The notes beneath the pieces were generated by a model that saw nothing but the letters and a program-made list of their open reading frames with translations, ran no database searches and was not told the origin of the DNA. From Rhizobium indicum (lineage in GTDB: Bacteria; Pseudomonadota; Alphaproteobacteria; Rhizobiales; Rhizobiaceae), in NCBI RefSeq assembly GCF_005862305.2, contig NZ_CP054025.1:62001-126000 (forward strand): a stretch of DNA of 64,000 bases, given 5' to 3'. A program made the position numbers and the translations under genes. Of the stretch, positions 44,329 through 53,281 are shown piece after piece. Numbering within the stretch: position 1 is the stretch's first letter; each line of letters starts with the position of its first letter.

Positions 44329-45107
44329 TGACCCGCGATTTCTCGGCATTTTTTGAGCGTTACGGCTGGCCAACGGCCAAGGGCCGGCTTCCCTTTTGCA
44401 TCGGCCATCGCGGCGCCAGCGGCCATGAACGCGAAAATACCATCGCCGCCTTCCGCCGCGCCGCCGAACTCGGCGCGGAAATGTGGGAACTCGACACGCA
44501 GCTGACCAAGGACGGCGTGGTCGTCGTCTCGCATGACGATCACCTCGAGCGCGTCTTCGGCATCGACCGCCGCATTTCCGAGATGACGGCGGCGGAGCTT
44601 GCCGGCCTCGACGGCGTCGACGTGCCGAGTTTTTCGGAGGTGGCCGCACTCGGCCGCGAGACCGGGACCGGCCTCTATGTCGAACTGAAGGCGCCTGGGA
44701 CCGGCATGCGCTGCTGGCAGCACCTTGCCGAGATGAACCAGCGTTTCGCCTGTCTCGGCTCCTTCGACACGGCACAGGTGCGCGAACTTAGCGACGCGGC
44801 CTGCGATTTCCCGCTTTCGGTGCTGATCCGGGTCGGCCACGATCCGCACGCGCTCGCCGACGAGGCCGGCGCCGATATCGTGCATCTATGCTGGGAGAGG
44901 GCAGGCGAACGTCCGCAGGATCTGGTGACCGACGCGCTGATGCGCCGTGCCTTCGATGCTGGCCGCGAGATCGTGCTCTGGCACGAGGAACGGCCGGCTG
45001 TTCTCGATGACCTCATGAAGCTTCCGGTTCTCGGCATCTGCACGGATCTGCCCGATCTGATGCGGCCGCCTGCGGCTAAGGAAAAAGCAGTTGGCAGACA
45101 GGGATAA
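44328..45107 (+). CDS. Glycerophosphodiester phosphodiesterase (GDPD family)
   Basis: A 259-residue cytoplasmic phosphodiesterase that splits glycerophosphodiesters into sn-glycerol 3-phosphate and an alcohol. Canonical motifs are complete: HRGASGHERENT (catalytic His27), the metal ligands in WELDTQLTKDG and the second His in VSHDDHL. Its position behind an importer ATPase resembles UgpQ. It overlaps the LacI gene by 17 nt. With the inositol-phosphatase gene two genes on, glycerophosphoinositol is a plausible substrate of the operon, though other diesters remain possible. Confidence 0.9.
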   Translation: MTRDFSAFFERYGWPTAKGRLPFCIGHRGASGHERENTIAAFRRAAELGAEMWELDTQLTKDGVVVVSHDDHLERVFGIDRRISEMTAAELAGLDGVDVPSFSEVAALGRETGTGLYVELKAPGTGMRCWQHLAEMNQRFACLGSFDTAQVRELSDAACDFPLSVLIRVGHDPHALADEAGADIVHLCWERAGERPQDLVTDALMRRAFDAGREIVLWHEERPAVLDDLMKLPVLGICTDLPDLMRPPAAKEKAVGRQG

Positions 45108-46095
45108 GGGACCGCGTAAGGCAACCTCCTTCGACGTGGCGCGCGTGGCCGGCGTCTCGCGCGCCGCCGTGTCGCGCGCCTTCACGCCGGATGCCAGCGT
45201 CTCGCCGAAGACGCGCGAGAAGGTCTATCAGGCGGCCAAGGAACTTGGCTACCGGGTCAACTATCTTGCCCGAAGCCTGACCAACAAACGCTCCGATCTC
45301 GTCGGCGTCGTCGCCGCCGGCCTCGACAATCCGTTCCGCACGCTGCAGATCGAGCATCTGGCAAGAATGCTGCTCGCCCGCAATTTCCGCCCCATCCTGC
45401 TGCCGACCTCGCCGGAGGCGGATACTTCGACGGTCATCGGCCAGCTGCTGCATTACGCCGTCTCAGGCGTCATCGTCACCTCGGATGCCCCGCCGACCGA
45501 GATCTGCGAGCAGTGTGCGGCTGAGGGTGTGCCGATCGTGCTGATCAACAAGGGCAATGACATTCCCTTCGTCGACCGCATCATCTCCGACGACCGCATG
45601 GCCGGCCATCTCGCCGCCACCCACCTGATCGACAGTGGCGCGCGAAAACCCGCCGTGATGGCCGCCCCTGCCATATCCTATACGGCGCGGCGGCGCAGCG
45701 AGGCCTTCATTGCACGCTGCAAGCAGCTCGGCGTCGAGGCGCAGTTTCTGCAGGTCAGAATCAACGACTACCGGAGCGGCTACGATGCTGCAGCCGAACT
45801 TGCCGCATCCGGCATAGACGGGCTGTTTTGCGCCAACGACTACATGGCCTGCGGCGTCATCGACCGCGTCATGCAGGGCCGCGGCCGCGATGATACGCCA
45901 CCGCTCTCCATCATCGGCCATGACGACATTCCTCAGGCGAGCTGGACCGCCTACGATCTCACGACCATCCGCCAACCCTGCGACGTCCAGGCCGAAAAGA
46001 CGGTCGACCTGCTGATGAGCCGCATCGTCGAGCCGGACCTGACGGCGCGTGTCGAATTCACACCGGTGACACTGATCAGAAGAAGGACTGCCTGA
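45091..46095 (+). CDS. LacI-family transcriptional regulator
   Basis: A 334-residue repressor with an N-terminal helix-turn-helix (TSFDVARVAGVSRAAVSRAF) and hinge (LGYRVNYLARSL). A periplasmic-binding-protein-like effector domain follows, ending with the IRQPCDVQAEKTVDLL block. The start codon is TTG (45091), within the end of the phosphodiesterase gene and downstream of AAGGAAAAA. As part of the operon it probably represses the transporter genes until the imported compound or a product binds. The inverted repeat at 39658-39670 is a candidate site. Confidence 0.88.
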   Translation: MADRDKGPRKATSFDVARVAGVSRAAVSRAFTPDASVSPKTREKVYQAAKELGYRVNYLARSLTNKRSDLVGVVAAGLDNPFRTLQIEHLARMLLARNFRPILLPTSPEADTSTVIGQLLHYAVSGVIVTSDAPPTEICEQCAAEGVPIVLINKGNDIPFVDRIISDDRMAGHLAATHLIDSGARKPAVMAAPAISYTARRRSEAFIARCKQLGVEAQFLQVRINDYRSGYDAAAELAASGIDGLFCANDYMACGVIDRVMQGRGRDDTPPLSIIGHDDIPQASWTAYDLTTIRQPCDVQAEKTVDLLMSRIVEPDLTARVEFTPVTLIRRRTA

Positions 46096-46904
46096 TGAAT
46101 ACCGCTTTCGACACCGCCGCCATCCGCGCACGGGCGGAGGTCGCGATCATCGTTGCCCTCGAGGTCGGGCGGGAAACGGCCCGGTTTCGGCACGACTCTG
46201 CCCCCGGCTCGCTTGCCGTCGAGAACAAGGGATTGCAGGATTTCGTCACCATCGCCGACAGGAGGGCCGAGCAGGCGATCAGCGACGGCCTGCTCTCGCG
46301 CTTTCCGGATGATACTTTCATGGGCGAAGAAAGCGGCGGACGATCGGGCGAGGGCGGCACCTGGGTTGTCGATCCGATCGACGGCACGACCAACTACATC
46401 AGAGGCTTCCGGCACTGGGGCGTCTCGATCGCCTTCGTCGTCGGCGGCAAGGTGGAGATCGGCGTGGTCTACGACGCCGCCGGAGACAAAGTCTTTCACG
46501 CCGTCCGCGGCGGCGGCGCCTTCAAGGACGGTCTTCCGGTGCATGCGGCTGCGACCGTCGATCCGGCCAATGCGCTTGTCATTCTCGGCCATTCCCGCAA
46601 GACGAGCTTCGACGATTACCTCGCGCTCTCGCGGCGGCTCCACGAACGCGGCATGGATTATCGCCGCATGGGTGCTGCCGCCATCGACCTCGTTCGCGTC
46701 GCCGAGGGTGCCGCCGATCTCTATTACGAACGCCACCTCAATGCCTGGGACATGCTCGCCGGCGCGCTGATTGCCGAAGAGGCCGGCGCTGTGGTGGCGA
46801 TGCCGCCGGTCGACAGGCTGCTTGCGCAGGGCGGACCCGTCATCTCTTACTCGCCGGGGCTTGCCGGCGAATTCGCGTTCATCCTCGACATCGAGGGGCT
46901 ATAG
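46095..46904 (+). CDS. Inositol monophosphatase-family phosphatase
   Basis: A 269-residue Mg-dependent, Li-sensitive-type phosphatase. Motif 1 is WVVDPIDGTTNYIRGF (metal-binding Asp residues), the EESGG segment supplies the catalytic Glu, and motif 2 is LNAWDMLAGALIAEEAGAVV. The family covers inositol monophosphatase, fructose-1,6-bisphosphatase-like and histidinol-phosphatase activities. Located last in an operon with a GDPD, release of inositol or another polyol from its monophosphate is the simplest reading. TGATG overlap with the LacI gene shows coupling. Confidence 0.88.
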   Translation: MNTAFDTAAIRARAEVAIIVALEVGRETARFRHDSAPGSLAVENKGLQDFVTIADRRAEQAISDGLLSRFPDDTFMGEESGGRSGEGGTWVVDPIDGTTNYIRGFRHWGVSIAFVVGGKVEIGVVYDAAGDKVFHAVRGGGAFKDGLPVHAAATVDPANALVILGHSRKTSFDDYLALSRRLHERGMDYRRMGAAAIDLVRVAEGAADLYYERHLNAWDMLAGALIAEEAGAVVAMPPVDRLLAQGGPVISYSPGLAGEFAFILDIEGL

Positions 46905-46953
46905 ATACACCTTCCCAGAGACGCGATCCGCCTGATTGGCGAAACTGCGAGCG

Positions 46954-48609
46954 TTACCCAACAACGCGATTGCGGCCGCTCTTCTTCGCTGTGTAGAGAT
47001 TCTGATCGGCGATCGCCAAAATCTCGTTCGGAGACTTGGCAGACAGGGTACCGGCAACACCGATGCTGATCGTGACGTGCAGCCCGTTGCAGATCTCGAA
47101 CCAGTCCCACTGTTCAATGGCCGAACGCAGCTTTTCGCAGACATCGGCGGCGCCTCGGGGGGCGCCGGCGAGCAGGACGACGAATTCCTCGCCGCCAAAG
47201 CGAACTGCCTGATCGGTAATTCGCAACTGGCTGCGCAATATGGCTCCAATGGTACTCAGGACCCGGTCGCCGATCATGTGAGAGAAGTTGTCGTTGATCG
47301 ACTTGAAGTGGTCGACATCCAGCATCGCGATGGAATATGGACGCTTCTCAGACGTCAGCTCCTTAAAGCGGCTGTCGAGATATTTGCGGTTATAGAGCCC
47401 GGTCAGCGTGTCCAGATAGACGGCACTGGCAAGGATATCGGTTTGCTCCTGCAATTTCTGATAGGAGGCCTCCAGCGTTTCTGCGCGCTTCGTCTCCGTT
47501 TCGGCAACTTCCTTGAACCGCCTGGTTTCATAGTAGATTTCGGCAAGACGTGCGCGCTGCTGGGTTCTTTCGGCGCTATTGCGCAAATAGGCTTGGTGAT
47601 ATTTCTTATGGGCCGCCAGCGCCGGATCGAACTGTCCCAGCCCCTCATAGGCCTGCGACAGATAGAGATAGATCTGGATACAGGAATCGAAACTGCCGCC
47701 GTCGTCGATCAGCTCCACCGCCTCGAGCAGCGGCGACAGGGCTTCCGCGAATTTTCCGGAATTGTTGTAGATCTGGCCCAAGGTGTAGAGATATTGCTGC
47801 CTGTCCCTGACATAGCTGTTCTCTTGAAATAGCCGGTAGCGGACCATGCACTGGAGCGCCTTGTCATGTTCGCCCAGGTGGCTGTGGAATTCGGCTTTAT
47901 TGCCGAGACAGATGCGAGCAGCCCAGCTATCGCCGGTCTCGGTTGCGATGTCGAGCGCCTGTTCGGTCAGTTCCAGCGCTCTCACCAGCATCTGGCGTCC
48001 TTCCCCCGGCTGGCCGAGCGCCTCCGCGATATATCCGCCTTCCGAATGAGCGCCGCCGAGATTGATGAGCCACCAGCATTCGTAGGTCTTGTTGCCGATC
48101 GATCTGGCGAGTTCGACGGACCTCTCACTCATCAAAATGGCCCGGTCGGGCTGCTTGTTGTACCAGAAGATAATTCCAATGACGTTGGTCGCCAGGCTTT
48201 GCGCTTTCAAGTCTGCGGTCTTGTCGGCCAGATCCAGCGCGCGGGTGGCTTCTTCGATCGCTTCCTCGGGCAGGCCCAGTTCCAAGAGCAACCATCCGGA
48301 ATAGGCCCGGGCGCAGGATTCCTGTTTGGGTTCCTCGTTTGATTTCCAGAAGTCTACCGCCCGGCGGACATGCGTCAGTCCAAGTTCGGCCTTGCCGATT
48401 TGAAAACAGTACCAGGCAATGTCGGTGTCGCATTGAGCGGCGAGCCGATCGTCGCCCCGCGCCTTGGCATCGGCAAGAATTTCGCCGGCCAGTGTGAGTG
48501 CCTCAACCGACCGGCCCGTGCACCCAAGATGCCACGCTTCCTGCAAGCTGGAATGTGCTTGTTGCGCAATTGCTTTAGTATCAACAACTTGCATATCGGA
48601 CACCAACAT
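46954..48609 (-). CDS. TPR-GGDEF diguanylate cyclase
   Basis: A 551-residue cytoplasmic protein. About residues 20-330 are alpha-helical tetratricopeptide-like repeats, then a coiled segment (ETETKRAETLEASYQKLQEQ), then a GGDEF domain. The active-site motif is GGEEF, and an RxxD inhibitory site (RITD) sits five residues before it. It should therefore make c-di-GMP with product feedback. No transmembrane or receiver domain is seen, so protein-protein contacts through the TPRs may provide input. The start is uncertain: MLSISS (48633), MLVSD (48609) and MQVVD (48594) all have weak ribosome sites. Confidence 0.85.
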   Translation of the reverse strand: MLVSDMQVVDTKAIAQQAHSSLQEAWHLGCTGRSVEALTLAGEILADAKARGDDRLAAQCDTDIAWYCFQIGKAELGLTHVRRAVDFWKSNEEPKQESCARAYSGWLLLELGLPEEAIEEATRALDLADKTADLKAQSLATNVIGIIFWYNKQPDRAILMSERSVELARSIGNKTYECWWLINLGGAHSEGGYIAEALGQPGEGRQMLVRALELTEQALDIATETGDSWAARICLGNKAEFHSHLGEHDKALQCMVRYRLFQENSYVRDRQQYLYTLGQIYNNSGKFAEALSPLLEAVELIDDGGSFDSCIQIYLYLSQAYEGLGQFDPALAAHKKYHQAYLRNSAERTQQRARLAEIYYETRRFKEVAETETKRAETLEASYQKLQEQTDILASAVYLDTLTGLYNRKYLDSRFKELTSEKRPYSIAMLDVDHFKSINDNFSHMIGDRVLSTIGAILRSQLRITDQAVRFGGEEFVVLLAGAPRGAADVCEKLRSAIEQWDWFEICNGLHVTISIGVAGTLSAKSPNEILAIADQNLYTAKKSGRNRVVG

Positions 48610-48739
48610 TTGTCTGCTGGATATGGATAGCATCAGAAGTTTAAAATGATGCAAACTGCAAAAAAACAGGCGACAAACCCAGAACCAGGGTATCGAAAGC
48701 TTCTCATACCTTTCGGCATTATGCTCCAATGTCCGCCGG

Positions 48740-49609
48740 TTAATCCGCCATGCGGCGGCGCCAGGCGCGTTCTGTCGCCGGTGCCTCGTCGGTGGTGATC
48801 TGATCCGGCTTCAGGGCCATCAGCGCCGAAAAGCCTCGCCATTCCTCTTCGCTGAAACCGGCCTCCGGATCCTTCAGGGTGAAGGTCCAGGCATCGACGC
48901 GTTTGCCTTCGTCCTGGCAGAGCGCGATCATATCCAGCCCCGCATTGGCCGCATCAAGGATCAGCGGCCAGTGCAGATAGATCGTGTCCGGCTCGGTCGG
49001 GCCGCGCAGGTCAGCGCGCAGTTCCGTCTCGACCGCCTTCCAGCCGCTGGCCTTCCTGATGCCGTAGAGCTTGTCAGTCGGATCGATGCCGCGCAGGAGA
49101 TCGGGAAGTTTCTCCTTGACCGCGACGATGAGGTCGAGACTGTCGCCGCTGACAATCACCGAGGCGGCGATATCCCTAAAATGCGCGGCCAGATGCGCGA
49201 CGCCCCTGGCGCCGATCGCTTCAAAGTCGTCCTTCATGTCGAATTGCAGCAATGCGGCTGGATGCGTCGATTGCATCATGGCAGCCAGATCCTCGCTGAG
49301 GATCAGCGGCCGGTCGCCCTCTTGCATCCTGATATCCCTGAGGTCACTGACGCTCTTTTCGGCGACCGGTCCATGTCCTGTCGTCTCGCCTTCGAGTTCC
49401 TTGTCGTGCAGCACGACGAAACCGCCGTCGGCGCGCACGCGCAGATCGAGCTCCATCGAGGCGCCCGCCGCAAAGCCTTCCGCCATCACCTCGGCGGAAA
49501 ACAGCGGATCGGCACACTGCTTGCGCAACCGGTGCCATTTCAGGCGGGTACGATGCCCCTCATGCGAAATCTCCAAGCCCTGCGCATCCAGCAATCTCGT
49601 CATCTGCAT
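48740..49609 (-). CDS. Divergent glycerophosphodiester phosphodiesterase-like protein
   Basis: A 289-residue GDPD-fold protein. The second half of the active site is normal (MELDLRVRADGGFVVLHD). The first motif is altered: at the correct spacing, 27 residues before the ELD glutamate, it reads HRLRKQCADP, so HR is kept but the Gly and the following PENT-like block are lost. It may still be active with changed specificity. The start is the ATG after GCGGAGACTTG. It is a single gene next to the TPR-GGDEF gene; nothing links the two functionally. Confidence 0.75.
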   Translation of the reverse strand: MQMTRLLDAQGLEISHEGHRTRLKWHRLRKQCADPLFSAEVMAEGFAAGASMELDLRVRADGGFVVLHDKELEGETTGHGPVAEKSVSDLRDIRMQEGDRPLILSEDLAAMMQSTHPAALLQFDMKDDFEAIGARGVAHLAAHFRDIAASVIVSGDSLDLIVAVKEKLPDLLRGIDPTDKLYGIRKASGWKAVETELRADLRGPTEPDTIYLHWPLILDAANAGLDMIALCQDEGKRVDAWTFTLKDPEAGFSEEEWRGFSALMALKPDQITTDEAPATERAWRRRMAD

Positions 49610-49771
49610 CAAGTCTCCGCGATGCCACTCTCCTGCCTTGACGAGCCGTGATTATCAAGGGCCGAATAGGGCTTTCGTCGGGGTGCCGGGAAGTTTTCGT
49701 CAGGCCGGGCTTAAGTCGGGCTGGCGGCCTTGTGGTCGCCGACAGGCCTTCCCGGCTCTGAGAACATCCTA

Positions 49772-50866
49772 TCAGCGGCTATAGGCCGCCGACATCGCCT
49801 CCGAAGCGGCTGCGATATCCGCGGCATGGCCGGCCTGCCTGAGGGCCGCACCATACGCCACGACATTCGAGAGCACCGTCTGGAATGCGGCGCGCGGACC
49901 AGTGTGGTTCAGCCGCACGAGACGGGCCGGCGCGGTTCCGACGCCTTCGCTCAGCTCGACCCCGAGCTGCCCGGCGGTTGCGATCAGCGCGGCAGGCGCC
50001 AGCGCCTCCGGCACCGGCACCGCCGTCACCAGGTTCGAAGCCTTTGCTGCCGGTACCCAGGCCGAGGCTCCGAGTGCGGCAAGCCCTGCCCGTGTCGCCG
50101 ATGCCGCCAGCGCGTGGCGAGCGACGACATTCTCCAGGCCTTCGGCCTCGATGCGGTCGAGCGCCGTCTCCAGCGCGAAGAATTCCAGCGGCGCCGGTGT
50201 TCCCGGCAGGCTACGGCGGCCGCCGTCGATCCAGCTCTTCAGATCGGCCAAAGACAAGATCGAATCGCGCGGGGCGCCGTCTCTGAGGATCAGATCCCAG
50301 GCGCCGCCGCTGACGGAAAGTGCGGACACGCCGGCCGGGCCGCCGAGCGCCTTCTGTGGCCCGATCACCGCGATGTCGATGCCGAGATCGTCAACGTTAA
50401 GTTCATGGCCACCAACCGAGGCGACTGCGTCGACAACAGTGACGATGCCGCGTGCCTGCGCAAGCGCCAGTATCTCGGGCAGGGGGTTCAGAATGCCGCT
50501 CGCCGATTCCGCGTGAACCAAGGCAAGCACATCGATCCGGGGACCGGCGTCGAGCGCTTTTGCCACCGCCTCGATCTCGACCGGCAGGCCTGGCTCGGCG
50601 ACAATATCGGCGACCGTCGCACCGCCCCGCCGCAGCCATTGCCCGAACCAGCCGCCATAGGGGCTGGTGATGATATTGAGTGCTGTCAGGCCGGGACGCG
50701 CAAGACTGACGGCCGCCGCCTCCAGCGCCACCACCGCCTCGGCCTGCACGAGCAGGATGTCGTTGCGGCTGCGCAATATGCCGCCGATCCTGTCGGCAAG
50801 GGCAGCGAAGCGCTCTGCGGGGTAGGAGGGGACACCGTGCAGGGGATTCCAACCAGGATCGGACAT
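49772..50866 (-). CDS. Class V aminotransferase (alanine-glyoxylate/serine-pyruvate type)
   Basis: A 364-residue PLP enzyme of the class V family. The Schiff-base Lys (residue 172) is in GPQKALGGPAG, with the cofactor-binding Asp in VDAVASVGGHELN about 25 residues earlier. The C-terminal HTGPRAAF loop carries the substrate-carboxylate Arg. The start is the ATG after AAGGAAGTGTCC; a GTG two codons upstream is less likely. It is the last gene of a peptide-type ABC operon, so it may transaminate an imported amino acid or amino sulfonate and release the carbon skeleton (inference). Confidence 0.85.
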   Translation of the reverse strand: MSDPGWNPLHGVPSYPAERFAALADRIGGILRSRNDILLVQAEAVVALEAAAVSLARPGLTALNIITSPYGGWFGQWLRRGGATVADIVAEPGLPVEIEAVAKALDAGPRIDVLALVHAESASGILNPLPEILALAQARGIVTVVDAVASVGGHELNVDDLGIDIAVIGPQKALGGPAGVSALSVSGGAWDLILRDGAPRDSILSLADLKSWIDGGRRSLPGTPAPLEFFALETALDRIEAEGLENVVARHALAASATRAGLAALGASAWVPAAKASNLVTAVPVPEALAPAALIATAGQLGVELSEGVGTAPARLVRLNHTGPRAAFQTVLSNVVAYGAALRQAGHAADIAAASEAMSAAYSR

Positions 50867-50877
50867 GGACACTTCCT

Positions 50878-51660
50878 TCAGCAGGGATCGGTCACGAGAC
50901 GAGGGACGGCGGCAACGAGCGCGCGGGCGGCATCGGATTGCGGCGCGGCAACGACCGCCGCTGCCGGTCCGGTCTCGACGATCCGTCCGCCATCCATAAC
51001 GGCGATGCGGTGGGAGACGGCGCGCACCACAGCAAGATCGTGCGAAATGAACAGACAGGCAACGCCCTGTTCTTTCTGCAGATCGACCAGAAGCTCCAAG
51101 ATCCTGCCACGCACGGTCACATCGAGCGCCGAGACCGCCTCATCGAGCACCAGCAACGAGGGCCGTGTCGCGATCGCCCGCGCAATCGCCACACGCTGCC
51201 GCTGGCCGCCGGAGAGTGCCCGCACCGGACGGGCGGCATGATCTGCGGTGAGGCCGACACGCTCCAGCAGCTTGGCGATCTCGCCAGGACGTCGATCTTT
51301 CGCGACGACGCCATGGATGCGAAGCGGATCGTCGAGCACTGCACCGACGCTCGCCACCGGATTGAAGGCGGCGAGCGGATCCTGAAACACCATCTGCATA
51401 CGCGCCCGCCGGCGCCGCAAAGGCGCACCATTCAGCGCGAGCCAATCCTCTCCCTCGAAGCGAATCGAGCCGGCATCGGCAGCAACAAGCCGCAGCAGGA
51501 TGCGCGATAGCGTCGATTTTCCACTGCCGGAGGCGCCGACGAGACCGAGCGTTTCCCCCGCCGCGATGGTGAGCGACACATTATCGAGAGCGGCAATCCG
51601 GCGTCCCGCAGACGAAAAACCTTTCGACAGGTTTTCGATGGAAAGCAGCCTGTCGTTCAT
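50878..51660 (-). CDS. Peptide-type ABC transporter ATP-binding protein (DppF-like)
   Basis: A 260-residue ATPase of the oligopeptide/nickel class. Walker A is GASGSGKST, the signature LSGGQRQR and Walker B LLVLDEAVSALD; the usual EPTSALD is EAVSALD here. It pairs with the DppD-like ATPase, whose stop overlaps its start by 4 nt. The permeases and binding protein lie upstream. Confidence 0.9.
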   Translation of the reverse strand: MNDRLLSIENLSKGFSSAGRRIAALDNVSLTIAAGETLGLVGASGSGKSTLSRILLRLVAADAGSIRFEGEDWLALNGAPLRRRRARMQMVFQDPLAAFNPVASVGAVLDDPLRIHGVVAKDRRPGEIAKLLERVGLTADHAARPVRALSGGQRQRVAIARAIATRPSLLVLDEAVSALDVTVRGRILELLVDLQKEQGVACLFISHDLAVVRAVSHRIAVMDGGRIVETGPAAAVVAAPQSDAARALVAAVPRLVTDPC

Positions 51661-52451
51661 GACCGCACCTCCACGATCAGCGGCGGCGTCGCGAGGTCTC
51701 GATGGCTGGCGATCAGGGCGGCGGTATAGTCGCTCCTGGGCGCCGAAAGCACCGAACGGACGGGACCTGCCTCGACCAGCCTCGCATTGCGGAAGACGGC
51801 GATGCGGTCGACGAAGCCGGAGGCCAGTGCGATGTCGTGGGTGATGAAGAGCAGCGTCATGCCGTCCTCGCGCACCAGCCCGTCGAGCAGGCGGACGATC
51901 TCGGCCTGGACGACGACATCGAGCGCGCTGGTCGCCTCGTCGGCGATCAGCAGCGCAGGTCTAGCGGCAATGGCTGCGGCGATCGCCACGCGCTGGCGCT
52001 GGCCGCCGGAGAGCTGATGCGGAAAGGCCCGCATCGCCTTGTCGGGCTGCGGTATTCTCACCCGCTCAAGCAATTCTTCGGCCCTGACATAGGCCTGTTT
52101 CCAGCTGAGGCCGAGATGGCGCCTGGCGCCCTCGGCGATCTGCTCGCCGATCGTCAAAACGGGATTGAGGCTGGAGCCCGGATCCTGGAAGACGAAGCCG
52201 AAATCGCGGCCTGCGCGGGGCGGATGGCCAAGGCCGGGCCAGAGTATCTCGCCGCGGACTGTCGCTCCCTCCGGCAGCAGACCGGTAAGCGCGCGGGCAA
52301 GCGTGCTCTTGCCGGAACCGCTTTCGCCGATGATCGCCAGCATTTCGCCGGCGACGATATCAAGGTCGATATCGTCGAGCGCGGCCGCACCACTGCTGCC
52401 GCGCCCATAGGTGACCGAAAGCTGTCGCAGGCTCAAAAAAATCCCGCTCAT
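51657..52451 (-). CDS. Peptide-type ABC transporter ATP-binding protein (DppD-like)
   Basis: A 264-residue ATPase with Walker A GESGSGKST, signature LSGGQRQR, Walker B LLIADEATSALD and the switch His in FITHDIALA. It is the first of two ATPases in a dpp/opp-like transporter and overlaps both neighbours by 4 nt. It is short for a DppD and lacks most of the C-terminal Cys-rich region typical of iron-sulfur-containing members. Confidence 0.9.
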   Translation of the reverse strand: MSGIFLSLRQLSVTYGRGSSGAAALDDIDLDIVAGEMLAIIGESGSGKSTLARALTGLLPEGATVRGEILWPGLGHPPRAGRDFGFVFQDPGSSLNPVLTIGEQIAEGARRHLGLSWKQAYVRAEELLERVRIPQPDKAMRAFPHQLSGGQRQRVAIAAAIAARPALLIADEATSALDVVVQAEIVRLLDGLVREDGMTLLFITHDIALASGFVDRIAVFRNARLVEAGPVRSVLSAPRSDYTAALIASHRDLATPPLIVEVRS

Positions 52452-53281
52452 GCCGCCCTCACGCCATTGTCGCCAAGCGCCTTGCCCAGCCCCTCGCTGA
52501 AGAGATGGACGCCGAGCACGGTCACGGCGAGTGCCGCACCCGGTATGACCGAGAGATAGGATGCCGAACGCAACACGCTGCGGCCCTCTGCGATCATCGA
52601 ACCCCAGGTGGCGATATTGGGATTGCCGAGACCAAGAAAAGAAAGCGCTGCCTCGGTGAGGATCGCACCGGCGACGATGGTGGCCGAAAGCGCCAGCACC
52701 GGTGGCAATGCATTCGGCAGGATTTCCCGGAAAGCGATCTCGGCCGGATGCATGCCGATCACCCTGGCCGAGGCGACATAATCCTGCTCGCGGATCGCAA
52801 GCACCTGCGCTCTCGTCACCCGCGCCGGATCGGCCCAGGTGCCGAGTGCGATGGCAAGGACGACAATGAGCGTCGACACGCCGATGGTGCTGACGAGAGC
52901 AAGGGCGAGCAGGAAAGCGGGCACGATCTGGAAGGCGTCAACCACCCGCATCAGCGCCTCGTCGACGAGCCCGCCGGCAAAACCGGCCGCAAGTCCGACG
53001 CTGAGCCCAAGCACCATGGCCGCAAACGCCGCCGCCAGGCCAACGGCAAGCGAGGTCCTGGCACCATAGAGCAGGCCCGCCAGCACGTCGCGGCCGAGAC
53101 GGTCGGTGCCGAGCGGAAAAGCCGGATCGGTGAACGGCGCCAGCAGGGCACGGCCGGCAATTTTCAGCGGATCGCCCGGCGAAATAACGGGAGCGAGCAG
53201 CCCGGCCGAAAGCAGGACGAGAAGGATCGCAAGTCCGGCCACACCTTCCGGCGTGCGCAACAGTCGCCGCAGCCAGCTCAT
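52448..53281 (-). CDS. Peptide-type ABC transporter permease (DppC-like)
   Basis: A 277-residue inner-membrane permease. The N-terminal region with LGTDRLGRDVLAGLLYGART is the DppC/OppC signature, and the docking loop VASARVIGMHPAEIAFREIL is near residues 168-187. Six spans are likely. It overlaps the DppB-like gene and the following ATPase gene by 4 nt each. Confidence 0.92.
   Translation of the reverse strand: MSWLRRLLRTPEGVAGLAILLVLLSAGLLAPVISPGDPLKIAGRALLAPFTDPAFPLGTDRLGRDVLAGLLYGARTSLAVGLAAAFAAMVLGLSVGLAAGFAGGLVDEALMRVVDAFQIVPAFLLALALVSTIGVSTLIVVLAIALGTWADPARVTRAQVLAIREQDYVASARVIGMHPAEIAFREILPNALPPVLALSATIVAGAILTEAALSFLGLGNPNIATWGSMIAEGRSVLRSASYLSVIPGAALAVTVLGVHLFSEGLGKALGDNGVRAA

Noticed and set aside
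49650..49771. CTGAGA near 49758, suggestive of a TPP riboswitch
   Set aside because: The other conserved thi-box blocks are missing and no thiamine gene follows.
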